Below, piece by piece: positions 1 through 9,838 of a stretch of DNA of 60,000 nucleotides. Position numbers and translations under genes: made by a program. Origin of the DNA: Symsagittifera roscoffensis. Taxonomy: Eukaryota > Xenacoelomorpha > Acoela > Convolutidae. Location: the NCBI RefSeq assembly GCF_963678635.1, contig NC_087067.1, positions 49,904,233 to 49,964,232 on the forward strand. The letters are read 5' to 3'. Every line of letters starts with the position of its first letter. Position 1 is the stretch's first letter. The notes below the pieces were generated by a model. That model was not told the origin of the DNA. It saw only the letters and a program-made list of their open reading frames with translations, and searched no databases.

Positions 1-1207
1 CGATCATTTGTGATACTTGATTTCGCATGAAAAAAAAACATTAAAACACTTCCGAAGACAGAACATAAAAGGTAAAAGTTTTTTTTCTCAAATCAGTGTT
101 TTAACCCAACTGCCAGTGACGTGGATCGGAGGTAAAGGTCATCTGAACAATCGGTTTTTTTTAAACATCCGGGTATTCAAGTAATGAACGAGTCAATGAA
201 CGATGTGAAGACGCTTATATAGGTCCTGTTGTCTTTTTTTCTGAAAAAGTCTTTGAATTTGTTCACGCTCAAATTAGACTTTTCGTAATTTACATTGTGA
301 TTTCTTGTTCAGCTTAACAATTCAAAGAACCTGAAATTCATATATCTATTTTTTCTTTCGAAAATGTTTTCGGTTTTCGTGAGTTCATGTCGGTATTCGT
401 GTCTGTTGGCTACGTTTCGTTATAGATGATAAGGTCATTGTTCCTCTTCTCATTTTTAAGAGTCGTTGAACGTAGTTCAGACTCTTCTTAGGTGCTGATG
501 ATTCTTTTTCGTTTTTTTTTCTCAAATTGGGAAAAGTTTTCTCAAATTGGGTTAATTTAATCAAAAAAGTGCCAGTAATATTTTGTTCTGGAAGTTCAGA
601 GAGTTTGAAGGGTATCTATTTGTTTTCTGAGAGATTTAAAATAAAATTGAGATTTAAAAAAAAATGTCTGTTTTTTTTCTGTTTTCTTGCGCTCATTGAA
701 TCTTTATCAAACTGTCTGTTGGCTCGCTTTTTTCTGCTCGCGTTTTGAAATGTTTTTGTGAAAAGGAGTCAAAAACTGCGCAAGGAAAAAATGAAAAAAA
801 AAATTGAAGTTTTGTTTGAATAATCTTGATTTATAAAATATGAGAAATGTTTTTATGATCAAATGCCGCAATTGGTTTGCCTTAGCATCCTCAATTTTGT
901 GGTTGAAGTTGGGTCCAGTCACTATTCTCACTATTTTAATTTTTCGTTTTCTATTTCAAATTGTTTATTAGTTTTGACTCTTTCCAATTTAAATTAAGTT
1001 TATTGATACTAAATTTGATGGTTTTGTTTCACTGCTTTGAGTTCTTTCTTCATGTATGGCAAAATCACAAAGCATTGAAAGCTTTGTAAAGGCTATGAAT
1101 TACTTGGTTTCGGCGATTTTTTTATTTCGAAAATTTCATGAATGAAATAGTCATTCTAGCGCTGACACTGATATGACCAAATTGTCGACATTTTTCTCGT
1201 GTCTTAT
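1..1207. other. AT-rich non-coding flank upstream of the ALR gene
   Basis: I see no coding exon here. The stretch is T/A-rich with many homopolymer runs. It carries one old copy of a dispersed repeat (about 195-745, listed separately). A pyrimidine tract ending in AG at 1223 lies just inside the first ALR open frame, so an upstream non-coding or coding exon of that gene could be hidden here. No TATA box or other promoter motif stands out. Confidence 0.5.
195..745. repeat. Old dispersed repeat, family R1
   Basis: The text shares ordered blocks with 13470-13880, and weaker pieces with 21780-22030, 43060-43170 and 45700-46060. The blocks are a TATATAGGTC-like motif, a run with GAAAAAGTCTTT, TTTTCTCAAATTG followed by a TCAAAAAAG block, then a TTCTTGCG/TTTACTTGCGTTCATT block. 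Copies are diverged, with indels, and no termini or target duplication can be set. The class is unknown. Confidence 0.45.
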
Positions 1208-2033
1208 ATGTTTTCCTTTTTAGATGAAATGAGGAAAAAAGTGGTTACTGAAGATAGCAATAAAGACTGTGAACATCGTGTGTGTCACGACTTCGAGTCA
1301 TGGAAAAAACTAAACGAAGACAAGTTCGGAGGAAACGCAGCTTCTGAAACAGATAAAACACAGAAACATCACCAGTATTCGTCGTCTGATGTGAAATTAA
1401 AAGACTGTCCGTTGGACACGAATGAACTTGGAAGGAATACGTGGTCTTTTCTTCACACGATGGCAGCTTATTACCCTCAACAACCTAGTAGTTCACAGAA
1501 GAGTGAAATGAAGCAGTTTTTGAACTTGTTTTCGAAGTTCTACCCTTGTGAACCATGCGCAGAGGAACTGCGAAAGGATCTTAAGGTACTGATTTTTTAA
1601 AAACTAAGCCAGCTAAAATGTTCAAAAACCTTTCTTTCATTCTTTTTTTTTAAATAGCAACCTAGTGGGTTTTGAACCCAAAAAAGATGAAAACAGCTTG
1701 AAAAAAAAAACAGTAAATCTATTGGCCTAAAGAATCTAGAATAGACGGTTTTTATAGGCTTCAAAAGTAACTACCAATGAAACTGTTTTAGCTAAAAGTA
1801 GAGTATTTTCTAGTTTTTAAAATTTTTTACATGTTTTGACTAAATAATTTTTTGGATTTTTTGTGATAAATTTGCAGACAATGCCGCCTGAAGTGAATTC
1901 GAATGAAGATTTCTCTCAGTGGATGTGCAGACTGCACAACAGTGTGAACAAACGACTGGGTAAGGCCCTCTTCGACTGTTCCAAGGTCAATGAGAGATGG
2001 AGGGATGGATGGAAGGACGGTTCCTGTGATTGA
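1208..2033 (+). CDS. GFER: ALR/ERV1-type FAD-linked sulfhydryl oxidase
   Basis: Two coding exons: 1208-1585 (donor GTACTG) and 1878-2033 (acceptor TTTGCAG), joined in phase 0, giving 177 residues. The product is an FAD-dependent thiol oxidase; in animals it re-oxidises Mia40 in the mitochondrial intermembrane space. The core starts at residue 67 (CPLD..ELGR) and continues with W79..LH and the redox centre C114-E-P-C117. It ends in the family block [10 protein letters not shown]67 and C176 match the residues that make the inter-subunit disulfides in human ALR. An N-terminal C21-x4-C26 followed by HDF..W sits where long-form ALR has its CxxC shuttle. The first cysteine of the family's structural CX16C disulfide is missing: K126 at the exon junction, with C143 left alone. 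The start is uncertain. ATG 1208 is the first in frame, but an acceptor ending at 1223 could mean an upstream exon, and another ATG lies at 1229. Confidence 0.9.
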
Positions 2034-2076
2034 TTGAGTCTTTGTCTACATTCATTTTTTGCGTAATCTAGTTTGA

Positions 2077-2082
2077 AATAAA
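2077..2082 (+). promoter_or_regulatory. Poly(A) signal of the ALR gene
   Basis: A canonical AATAAA lies 44 bases after the ALR stop codon, followed by a T-rich stretch. A Helitron begins about 50 bases further on, so the 3' UTR must be very short or end inside the transposon. Confidence 0.6.
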
Positions 2083-2130
2083 GTGTTAATTTTCGACTTT
2101 GAGCTCGATATTCCCATTAATTTTTCGAAA

Positions 2131-3069
2131 TCTATTATATATTTAAATGCGGGCTTCACTATCTCGCCATGTTTAAGCTTTTTCAACGTATTATTTTGGC
2201 ATGTTTAACGAAAGAATTTTTTTCACGTTTAAGCTATATCGTATATTGCAAGGGTTAAGAAATTTTTTCTAGATTTGCAGTTTGAATTCAGTGTTTATTG
2301 TACCGAGTTAAAAATGAGCAACCCAATGATGGGATGCTCTCAGTGTTTTCCCAGGGTTGCGATTTCGGATTTTCAGAAAATTTCAATTAAAAAGAAATTT
2401 ACAAACTTTGAAAATCCCATCTTTGTAAATGGATGCTTTCAGTCTCAAGGATTGCGAGTCGTGGCTCAAATATGACTGCTCAAATCTTTGCAGTTTTCCA
2501 GATATTACGTTTTCTGTGGTTTTTTCAAAATTTTTCAGAAAATTTAAATTTAATTAGTTTTTCAAATCTTGGAATTGCTAACTTTGTAATTGGGGGCTGT
2601 CAGAGTACTCTCAGGATATGCGAGTCTTGCCTCTAAGTATGAGCGCTCAAGTTTTTGAGATATGGCGCTTCTTATGGTTTTTCAAAAAAAAACAGTTATA
2701 GAAAATATAAATTTAAAATGTTTTCTTTTCAAAACTTGACATTTCAAACCCTGTATTTGGGTACTGTTAGAATGCTACCGTCCAAATGCTACAGCTCAAT
2801 TGCTTTTAGTTTCCGAGTTGTGACGTTTTTCTGTCATTTTCAAAGTTTTCATAGAACTTAGACATAAAAAACTTCACTAAATAGTATGGTTTATCAAAGT
2901 TTGAATTAAAAAAAAACTTGACTGGGAAACTTTTTAAAATTTGAAATTACCAACACTTTAATTGGGTGCTGTCAGAATACACTCGAAGGATGAAGATTTA
3001 GTTTCCAATAAATGCATTTTTCAATGAGTTGTCAAAATTTTGAAGCACCTGAGGTGCGTTACACGCTAG
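2131..3069 (+). mobile_element. Non-autonomous Helitron, copy 1
   Basis: The 5' end is A|TCTATTATATATTTAAAT, a classic Helitron start. The 3' end has a short hairpin, CACC-TGA-GGTG at 3046-3056, then nine bases and CTAG|T. Insertion is between A and T without target duplication, as known for Helitrons. The second copy at 10189-11383 shares both ends and the first 140 bases closely. The interior holds about five degenerate monomers with the core GCTGTCAGAGTACTCTCAGG, spaced about 100-200 bp. No Rep/helicase coding is visible. It sits about 50 bp downstream of the ALR poly(A) signal. Confidence 0.75.
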
Positions 3070-3654
3070 TATAGATTGAAAATTAATTTCATTTATTCAA
3101 CCAATATTTACTCAGCCGCGGGGAGGAACAGTAGATGGGAGGTGTTTTTTGTGTGTCAAAATCAGGTTGCTCTTCATTAAAACGTATTTTCATCGTTTTT
3201 CTTCCGATCACAACCTGCCAGTGGGAAAAAACCATGGTTTAGCTAGTTGTTTTTTGTGCTCAATTTTGACTACCTCAGAGAACGTTCAGAGGGTTGAGTA
3301 TGATATCACATTAAAGACCTATTAACGTAATTCGGATTACATAAAAAAAGTTGTCTCAGTGTCGAGAAAGCCTGGTCTAAATTTGTTGGATTTTAGACTA
3401 ATTGGACAAAAATTGTTGAGAGGGTGACCTCTCTACTACAATTTAAACCTGGTACAGTTTTCGGTTGTTTTTCGAGCGATTGTTACCCCTCACTATTGCA
3501 GTTTTTAAATGCTGTAAAAAGTTTTATTGAATTTACATGAAAGTATTTTTTTGTTCTGACCGTTGAAAATGAGAGTGAGTTTGTCTTTGGGTGTATTTAA
3601 TTTTTTTTCCACGCACAATCAGGTAGCAGAATGAATCCTTGGAATAGGTTGAGT
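3070..3654. other. Non-coding, old repeat debris
   Basis: No gene. From about 3150 there are phrases (AAATCAGGT, TGATATCACATTAAAGACC, AATCAGGTAGCAGAATGAATC) also found at 26400-26600 and in the tandem array at 30055-31150, so this is a diverged copy of that dispersed family. It is the target into which the hAT element at 3655 inserted. Confidence 0.4.
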
Positions 3655-4147
3655 CAGGGGCGGATTTAGGGGGGGCGGGGGGGGCGGACGCCCCCCCCCC
3701 TCAGGGATTCGACCCCCTGCCGACCCAAAGGGTCCCCCCTTTGATACTTTTTAAGAAATCCATTTTTTGCCGACCGACCCTAAAATTTTTCTAAAGGCGC
3801 CAATATATACTAACTTTGAGGGGGAGCGCGCGCCAAAAAACGCGATTTTTTTGACAAAATTTTTCAAAAAGTGCCTAAAAACGGCTTTTTTGACCTGTTT
3901 TTTCAAAAATTTGCCTGCGGCGCAGAAAATTTGGGAAAAACAGGGACCTTTTAGTGCTTTACAAGAGCTCAGAAAATCAAAATCGCTTGAATTAAAAAAA
4001 AACAAGACGATAATAAGACCTCACTCGCTCCAAATTAGACTTCAAATCAAAAACTTCAAAAAAATAATTCTAAACACTGGTGAAATTTATGAATTTTTTT
4101 AAATTATCGAATTACGAGTTAAAGAGTTTTAATATATATCACTCAAC
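3655..4147 (+). mobile_element. hAT-type element whose 3' end is replaced by inverted flank
   Basis: It starts with the terminal sequence CAGGGGCGGATTTAGG, shared with the intact element at 44273-44576 and the copy at 8012. Homology to the family runs to about 3985. From 3986 the sequence is not the element's own 3' end but an inverted copy of the DNA to the right of the insertion. The 8 bases before the element are GGTTGAGT. The inverted copy ends at 4148 with ACTCAACC, its exact complement, and the right flank resumes with GTTGAGT. Confidence 0.7.
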
Positions 4148-4309
4148 CGTTGAGTGATATATATTAAAACTCTTTAACTCGTAATTCGATAATTTAAAAA
4201 AATTCATAAATTTCACCAGTGTTTAGAATTATTTTTTTGAAGTTTTTGATTTGAAGTCTAATTTGGAGCGAGTGAGGTCTTATTATCGTCTTGTTTTTTT
4301 TAATTCAAG
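3986..4309. repeat. Near-perfect 324-bp palindrome
   Basis: Left arm 3986-4146 and right arm 4150-4309 are reverse complements over about 160 bases, differing by one base in an A/T run. The loop is three bases (CCG, 4147-4149). The right arm is the native flank and the left arm is the copy inside the hAT element. Such low divergence means a recent origin. Confidence 0.9.
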
Positions 4310-4694
4310 TCTTGCAGTGAATTTTTAGTTTTTTCGAGTACACCTGACCTACTATTACTATGGAATATATCTAAGTTCTAGGTGTTCGTTCAGATCCTTC
4401 CAAGACAACACAAATATAAAACGACACAATTTGGAAAAAAGAAATGTACAGAATTTTTCTGAGACAAGGAAACTGTGATAAAATAGCACTTGTTTCTGAA
4501 ACGGGTAATCATTTTTGACTGCGCAACATTTAGTCTAATCAGCTTTTGTATCCTTTTACCGGTGAATGTATTCAGTTTATTGTTCGACACAAAAATTGAG
4601 TTAAATGTTGAAGTTCAAATTGTCAGCACTTTTTTCTTTGAAATTTAATCTGTTTTGACTCTGTTACACCTTTCTCCAACCACCTTAACTTCTA
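4310..4694. other. Non-coding
   Basis: No gene or transposon end recognised. The minus-strand open frame at 4390-4590 has no homology I can name and no codon pattern that supports it. Confidence 0.4.
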
Positions 4695-5431
4695 CAGTGC
4701 TGATTTAAATTAACCGGACAAAACGCGTTAAATTTGAAATTTAATACGCGTTTTTCTCAAATTGGGTTGAGTTTAGGTGAAAATTTATGAAGACAAAACT
4801 TGCTTAAAATTTTATCAGAATTAATATGGTGTAATTTTTTTTGCAAAATTCGGGGCCAAAATTTTACCCCAAAAATGGGTCATTTTGGCTTTTCTTAGCT
4901 CATCAAAAATTAAGCCAAAAATACCCTGTCGATCACAGACATAATTATATCAAAGTGAGCCCCTTACGTAGTCCAACAAACTTTAAGAAGGGTAGATTCT
5001 CCAAAATTTTGTATGAGTTATTTTATTTTTGTTTGATAGACAAAAAAGGTCGTTTTACTATATGAAATACCAACTTTTTATTTAAAAACAATTTTAAACG
5101 GTTTGCAAATTTTTTTTGGAGAATCTACCCTTCTTAAAGTTTGTTGGGCTACGTAAGGGGCTCACTTTGATATTATTATGTCTGTGATCGAGTGGGTATT
5201 TTTGGCTTAATTTTTGATTAGCTAAGAAAAGCCAAAATGACCCATCTTTGGGGTAACATTTTGGGCCCGAATTTCGCAAAACGAATTAAACCATATTAAT
5301 TTTGCTAAAATTTTAAGCAAGTTTTGTCTTCATAACTTTTCACCTAAACTCAACTCAATTATTGAAAAAACGCGTTTTAAATTTCAAGTTTAGTATTTCG
5401 CGTTTTGTCCGGTTAATTTAAATCAGCACTG
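4695..5431. mobile_element. Tc1/mariner-type foldback element with TA target site
   Basis: Long inverted arms (about 4695-5018 and 5110-5431) enclose a 90-base loop. The ends read CAGTGCTGATTTAAATTAAC and its complement, and CAGTGCTG is the terminal motif of Tc1-like elements. TA flanks the element on both sides (4693-4694 and 5432-5433), the TA duplication expected for this superfamily. No transposase is present. Open frames of 74 and 61 residues on opposite strands are the same arm sequence read twice. Confidence 0.8.
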
Positions 5432-6302
5432 TATAACCGGTACACGTATTCTTCAGTTTATCTAAGTTTTCTTTGAATTTTTCAAGAATAATTTTGGTTT
5501 CTCCGATTCGCATAGGATCTATGAAAGGCTATCAGGTCTGTCTAACAGTAGTGCGTTTATTTTCCCCTCTTGTTCCAGACAGATATTTTGTTAAGCGAAG
5601 CTCTTTGTGAATCAGGGCCGCTTTTGTGCTTCTCAATATTCTACTTTATTGCATCTGAAATTGGTCAGACTCTGGTATAAATAAAGCTAGAGGTCAAGTG
5701 AGAGCTCGTCATCGCGCATATCAATGACAGGGGATGGATATCTTGATCTGACAATCTTAAGTGAACGCCTTACCACTGTGCTAGTTAGTATGTAATTAAG
5801 GGAAGAAAGTTAGAAGAGCTGATATTTCCAAGTAACGGAAAAACAGTCATTATTATTTGATTCAAGTTTGATGGTCCTTGAAGACATATATAGTTGAAAA
5901 ATTAAAAAGGTTTAATTTTTAACCAGTAATCAATGTGAATGTTTTTCACCAAATGACTCAACAAATTTTTAATTTAACAGTGATGGAACCAATTTTAATA
6001 GCTCTCCTGCATTCTGCAAAATGCTTGTTTTATTCGAAGCTTCGTTATTCCTTACCTCTCGCAAAAAATCGTCGAGTGCGAGTGCATTTTGACTGGTAAA
6101 AACACTTGGGTATGATTACCTGGCCTTCAGTCAACCTTTGAATCAGGCGCGATCTAGGAATTTCTCGAGGGGGGGTTTCAACCAAATCGCGTTTTTCGGC
6201 GCGAGCTCCCCGTCAAAATTTCAAAACTAGTTCAAATTGGGTTTGAATTTGAATTTTCCTTGAAAGGTAACTTATGAGCCGAGGTTATTTGGTACTTTCG
6301 GT
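5432..6302. other. Non-coding
   Basis: No exon or RNA gene recognised. At about 6147 a short run (CAGGCGCGATCTAGG followed by a G tract and CAAATCGCGTTTTT) resembles a decayed 5' end of the hAT family at 3655, 8012 and 44273. Confidence 0.4.
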
Positions 6303-6530
6303 TATACCCCCTGGAGCAAGTTAACATTCTCCCCACCAAATACGTTTAAGGGGGAGGATGTTAACTTGGTTATGAGTTCGATTTTTCAGCCAATCAGAAT
6401 AGAGCATTCTACACGCAGCCCTTATCAATTTAATTTAAATTCAGCGCTATTGGGGGGGGGGGGGGGGGAGGGAGGGGAGGGGAGGGGAGGGGAGGGGAGG
6501 GGAGGGGAGGATGTTAACTTGATCCTACCC
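6303..6530. mobile_element. Small inverted-repeat element with AAGTTAACAT ends
   Basis: TACCCCCTGGAGCAAGTTAACATTC at the left is mirrored by GAGGATGTTAACTTGATCC and ACCCCC at the right. A further copy of the motif is inverted at about 6352-6373, so the left part is itself a palindrome. The interior holds the G-rich tract at 6452-6510. No target duplication can be identified. Confidence 0.4.
6452..6510 (+). repeat. G-rich tract, (GGGGA)n
   Basis: A run of about 17 G is followed by eight near-identical GGGGA units. It is a strong candidate for a G-quadruplex on the + strand, and a likely site of length error in assembly. Confidence 0.85.
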
Positions 6531-6967
6531 CCTAAATGATGAAAAGTCAAGATGAAAATGTTTGGTACAAAACTGGATTGATATTGCTAGGAAATTGTGA
6601 CTATCCTTTTCCTTTTTTTTCCAATTTCTTGGAGTCCTGGATTGCCGTTTATTTTGCAATTTTCCGCGTTGATTTTTGCAATTTTCTTAGGTTTCAGCCG
6701 AGATCTAAAAATTTGAAATGATTTGAGAAGGCAACATTCTTTTTCTCGAATAATAAATGGTAAGTTCTTTGTTGGTATATTGGTATTATGTGATATGTGA
6801 CAGTGGCCGCATGTTTTTGACTTGGTGAGTTTAATTCACGCTGTAAATGAGCGTATTGCTAATTCAATTCGAATAGTATTGCTAGCAGGCGGACAAGTGG
6901 ATTTATAAAGCGTTCAAGTAGTTTAGATATTGTAGACCAAAATAGAATGATCTCATGCTGTTATCAC

Positions 6968-7039
6968 GGTCTTGTGGCTTAGCGGTTAAAGCGCCTGTCT
7001 AGTAAACAGGAGATCGGTGGTTCAAATCCGCCCAAGACC
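6968..7039 (+). tRNA. tRNA-Thr (anticodon AGT)
   Basis: A complete 72-base cloverleaf. The acceptor stem GGTCTTG pairs with CAAGACC. The D arm is GCTT..AAGC with a GG in the loop. The anticodon stem is CCTGT/ACAGG with loop CTAGTAA, giving anticodon AGT. The T arm is GGTGG-TTCAAAT-CCGCC. There is no intron and no encoded CCA. TTTT follows immediately at 7040, a Pol III terminator. All paired positions match, so this is very probably functional. The internal A and B boxes serve as its promoter. Confidence 0.95.
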
Positions 7040-7043
7040 TTTT
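7040..7043 (+). terminator. Pol III terminator of the tRNA gene
   Basis: Four T directly after the tRNA 3' end, the usual RNA polymerase III stop. Confidence 0.7.
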
Positions 7044-7197
7044 ATTGTTTAAATTGATTTTTTTTTACTTTCTGTTAGCTTTTGATTTCCAAGACGCATG
7101 CCCGGCGCAAGTGTAGGCTCTTTATCCTTTCCCCCCACCTGCAAAATTTTACAAATAAAAAAAATTGTTCACAGTATTCGATTGTTTTAAAAATTGG

Positions 7198-7396
7198 CAT
7201 ACGGACTAATAAGGCCATGATGGCAAACATATTTGGTCTTCCTTCATAATTAACCTTGTAAAACCCTCTCGTTACACCGTAAAGTTGATGCTCGTGTGAG
7301 GTGGGGGAGGGGGTGGGGGGTGAGGAAAAAGAGCCCAAGTGTAACATTGTACAAGGTTAATCTTAATCATGAAGACCAAACATTTTCATTGCCCAA
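7198..7396. repeat. Imperfect inverted repeat around a G-rich tract
   Basis: The left arm (about 7205-7265, containing TTTGGTCTTC and TTAACCTTGTA) is complementary to the right arm (about 7340-7395, containing TACAAGGTTAA and GAAGACCAAA). Between them is a GGTGGGGGAGGGGGTGGGG tract. It is probably an old foldback element, with no clean ends. Confidence 0.5.
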
Positions 7397-7539
7397 TTTT
7401 TCCGCATGTCAGTTTCCATAACAATCGCACCATGTGAGCAGTCATTTTACTTGTAAAAGTTTGCAGTTGGGGAGGACAAAGAATTGATTTTTTGAGCTCT
7501 CCCAAATCACTATAAAGCCCTAATTTGACAACAGCTTCT

Positions 7540-7760
7540 GCGCCGCAGGCAAATTTGTGAAAAAACAGGCAAAAAAAGGCGTTTTTATGGACTTTTCGGT
7601 AAATTTCGACCTATAAATTGCGTTTTTTCGGCGCCCCCCCCCCCCCCTCAAAATTAGTGTGATCGGCGCAAAGGGCGCCTTTAGAAAATTTTGAAGTCAG
7701 TCGGCCGAAAATGGTTATCTCAAAACAAAACAAAGGGCCGTCTCCCTCCCCCTAAATCAG
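7540..7760 (-). mobile_element. Reverse-oriented fragment of the CAGGGGCGGA hAT family
   Basis: Read on the minus strand it gives the same order of blocks as the elements at 3655 and 44273: a GGGGG-rich start, the GGCCGACTGAC-like block, TTTTCTAAAGGCGCC, then GGGGGGCGCCGAAAAAACGC. The ends are worn and no target duplication is visible. Confidence 0.55.
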
Positions 7761-7918
7761 CTACTGCAAAATACTTCAAAATTTTCCAGATGAAAATGGG
7801 AGAGTTTTTGGGTCTCAAACGGCCCGAAATCAGTTTTTCTACATATTTCTTGAAATCAAATTATTGTGGTTGAATCTGATTGGGTAAATAGACACTCAGG
7901 TAATATTATGAGAGAGAA

Positions 7919-8301
7919 GTCCGTCGAAAAAGCAACTATGATAGATAGGTCCCGCATGCATTTCGCATGTTTTTATTTTGAAATCTAATTTGTGCATAAA
8001 TTATTCGGTACCAGGGGCGGATTTAGGGGAGAGGGACGCCCCCCCTCAGGGATTCGACCCCATGCCGACCCAAAGGGTCCCCCCTTTGTACTATTTTGAG
8101 ATTTCCCTTGTTGGCTGACTGACCCTAAAATTTTTCTAAAGGCGCCTTTGGCGCCAAAGTTTACTAATTTTGAGGGGAGAGCGCGTGCCAAAAAAACGCA
8201 ATTTTTGGTTAAAGTTTTCCAAAAAGTGCCTAAAAACGCCTTTTTTATAACATGCGAATTACATGCGGGACCTGTCTATCGTAGTTTCTTTTTCGTGGGA
8301 C
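7919..8301. mobile_element. Foldback arms enclosing a hAT-family fragment
   Basis: Arm 7919-7971 (with GATAGATAGGTCCCGCATGC) is the complement of arm 8249-8301 (with GCATGCGGGACC-type text, about 85 percent by eye). Between them, from 8012 to about 8245, lies a copy of the CAGGGGCGGATTTAGG hAT family, lacking its 3' end. This is either a nested insertion or a composite element. Confidence 0.5.
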
Positions 8302-9557
8302 CACTCTATCATAGTAGTACCAAAAATTCATTTCAAAATTTTTGCAAAATATATTCAGTCAGAAACTTTTTGGATTGAAAATTGTAATTAACTTGTTGTT
8401 TATATCAAGAAATTTGCTCGCTTCTGTTCATTAAACAGTTAAACAAACATAATGGGGTTACCTTATTTGTCATCAAAACTCAATTTTGGCGTTTTTTTAA
8501 TCATCCTCCTTAAAATGGCGAGGGGGGATTTTCTGTTTAAGTGTTAGTTGCGAAGCAGTGGACATCTACCCCAATTTTTTCGACGACTTGGTTAGCGATT
8601 CATAAATTTTGTTTCAATGTTTAATCAAAACTGGCTGTTTTTTTCTCAGCAGGTTTTTCTCAAAATGAACAACAATAGAGACCAAATTTTGCTAGTTTTT
8701 TTAAAACATTTTTTGATTCCATGGCTCTCGTCTCCTTGTCTGTTGGATAGCTTGCCATGCTGTGTCTGGGATGTATAGCAAGTCGTGCGATGCTCCGCTT
8801 TTTCTGAGTGAGTGGCTTTTAACAACGGCCAAAATTAGATAATCTCGAAAATTAAGCAAGAATGTGTACCTCTGATATGCATCAGGTTTATGGTATATTG
8901 GGTGGTTTTATAAGATTCGATGTGAAGGCAAATTTAGTTGATAATAGTCTAATAAGTGTGCATGCCAAACTTAAACAAGCGAATATTAGAAACGAACGCT
9001 TTAAAAATATTTTAGCAGCGCGAGCACAAAAATTATTTTTAGGTCATAACATTTTTTGCCATGACAACCAAGTGATTTGCGAAACAAATAACCTGTTGGA
9101 GGTTTCAATTGTTAAAGAATGTTGAAGGCTAGATTATTACAATTCAATCAAGGAAATCTTTTTGGCGGGGCTCAATTTTTCACAAGAAATTCTATTTTTC
9201 CTCTTCGAAATAGTAAAAAAAATATTGAATAAAATCTTATCGTCATACAAACTTTCTGTATACAATTTTTTTATTTCTTAAAATATTTGAAAAAGCCGGT
9301 GCATTGATTTGCTTATTTAAGTTGTGCCATTCCTTCTCAAATTATTATGTGCTGACACTTAAGGAACCGTCAGAGTTTTGGTCTGTGAAAAATTAATTTC
9401 ATTAAATTGTGCCAAAAGAAAACTCGTTAGCTGGTCAGTGACAAAAAACTGAAGGTTTTGTCTCGTTAAAATGGCAGACGGATTCAGCTATAAATCTAGG
9501 CTTCTATGGCTTTGTGCTGCTTCTCAATTCGTTGATTGTTAAATGTTTTTTTTTCAG
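8302..9557. other. Non-coding; possible 5' region of the MLLE-array gene
   Basis: No exon is certain. An 87-codon open frame at 8862-9125 has a start codon but no family I recognise, and its codons are as AT-rich as the surroundings. At about 8730-8805 lies a diverged copy of the dispersed R7 3' end (GCTTGCCAT..GTATAGCAAGT..GCGATGCTCCGCTTTTTCTG). A TTTTTTTTCAG acceptor closes the stretch at 9557. Confidence 0.35.
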
Positions 9558-9838
9558 ATATGGCTTCGAAGGCTAATATGGGAATTAAATCGTCTATTGA
9601 CTATCAGTTCTTAGCATGTTGTATGCGCAAGGTGCAACTAGAAAAGTATCTTTACGCGGCACTCTCAAAAATGGTAGATGAGAAGTTTGATTCACTGATG
9701 AAGGTTGTAATTGAGCATCTACGGGAATTGGACAACAATTTCATTGTTCACCTGTTGGATTCTCATAATCAAGGCGGAAAGGAGTTGAGAGAAATAGTGA
9801 ATAGAGTTCTTGGTTACATCTTCAACGTCTACACACAG
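9558..9838 (+). CDS. MLLE-like domain exon A (possible first coding exon)
   Basis: The exon lies between a strong acceptor (TTTTTTTTCAG, ends 9557) and CAG|GTTTTT at 9839. The first ATG (9560) gives 93 residues ending in phase 0. Residues about 44-68 are FDSLMKVVIEHLRELDNN followed by FIVHLLDS. This lines up without gaps with the central helices of the MLLE/PABC domain of poly(A)-binding protein ([20 protein letters not shown]): identical E, D, N, H, L and S at matching places. The MLLE core itself reads HLRE, so binding of ordinary PAM2 peptides cannot be assumed. I infer it is the first of several paralogous modules with exons at 11992 and 19412. ATG 9560 could be the initiator, with an intron in the 5' UTR, or the exon may continue from further upstream. 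Alternative: an unrelated helical domain. Confidence 0.55.

Noticed and set aside
8862-9125. An 87-codon open frame with ATG upstream of the MLLE-like exons
   Set aside because: No recognised family, base composition like the surrounding non-coding DNA, and no splice link to exon A that I could justify. It may be revisited if transcripts cover it.
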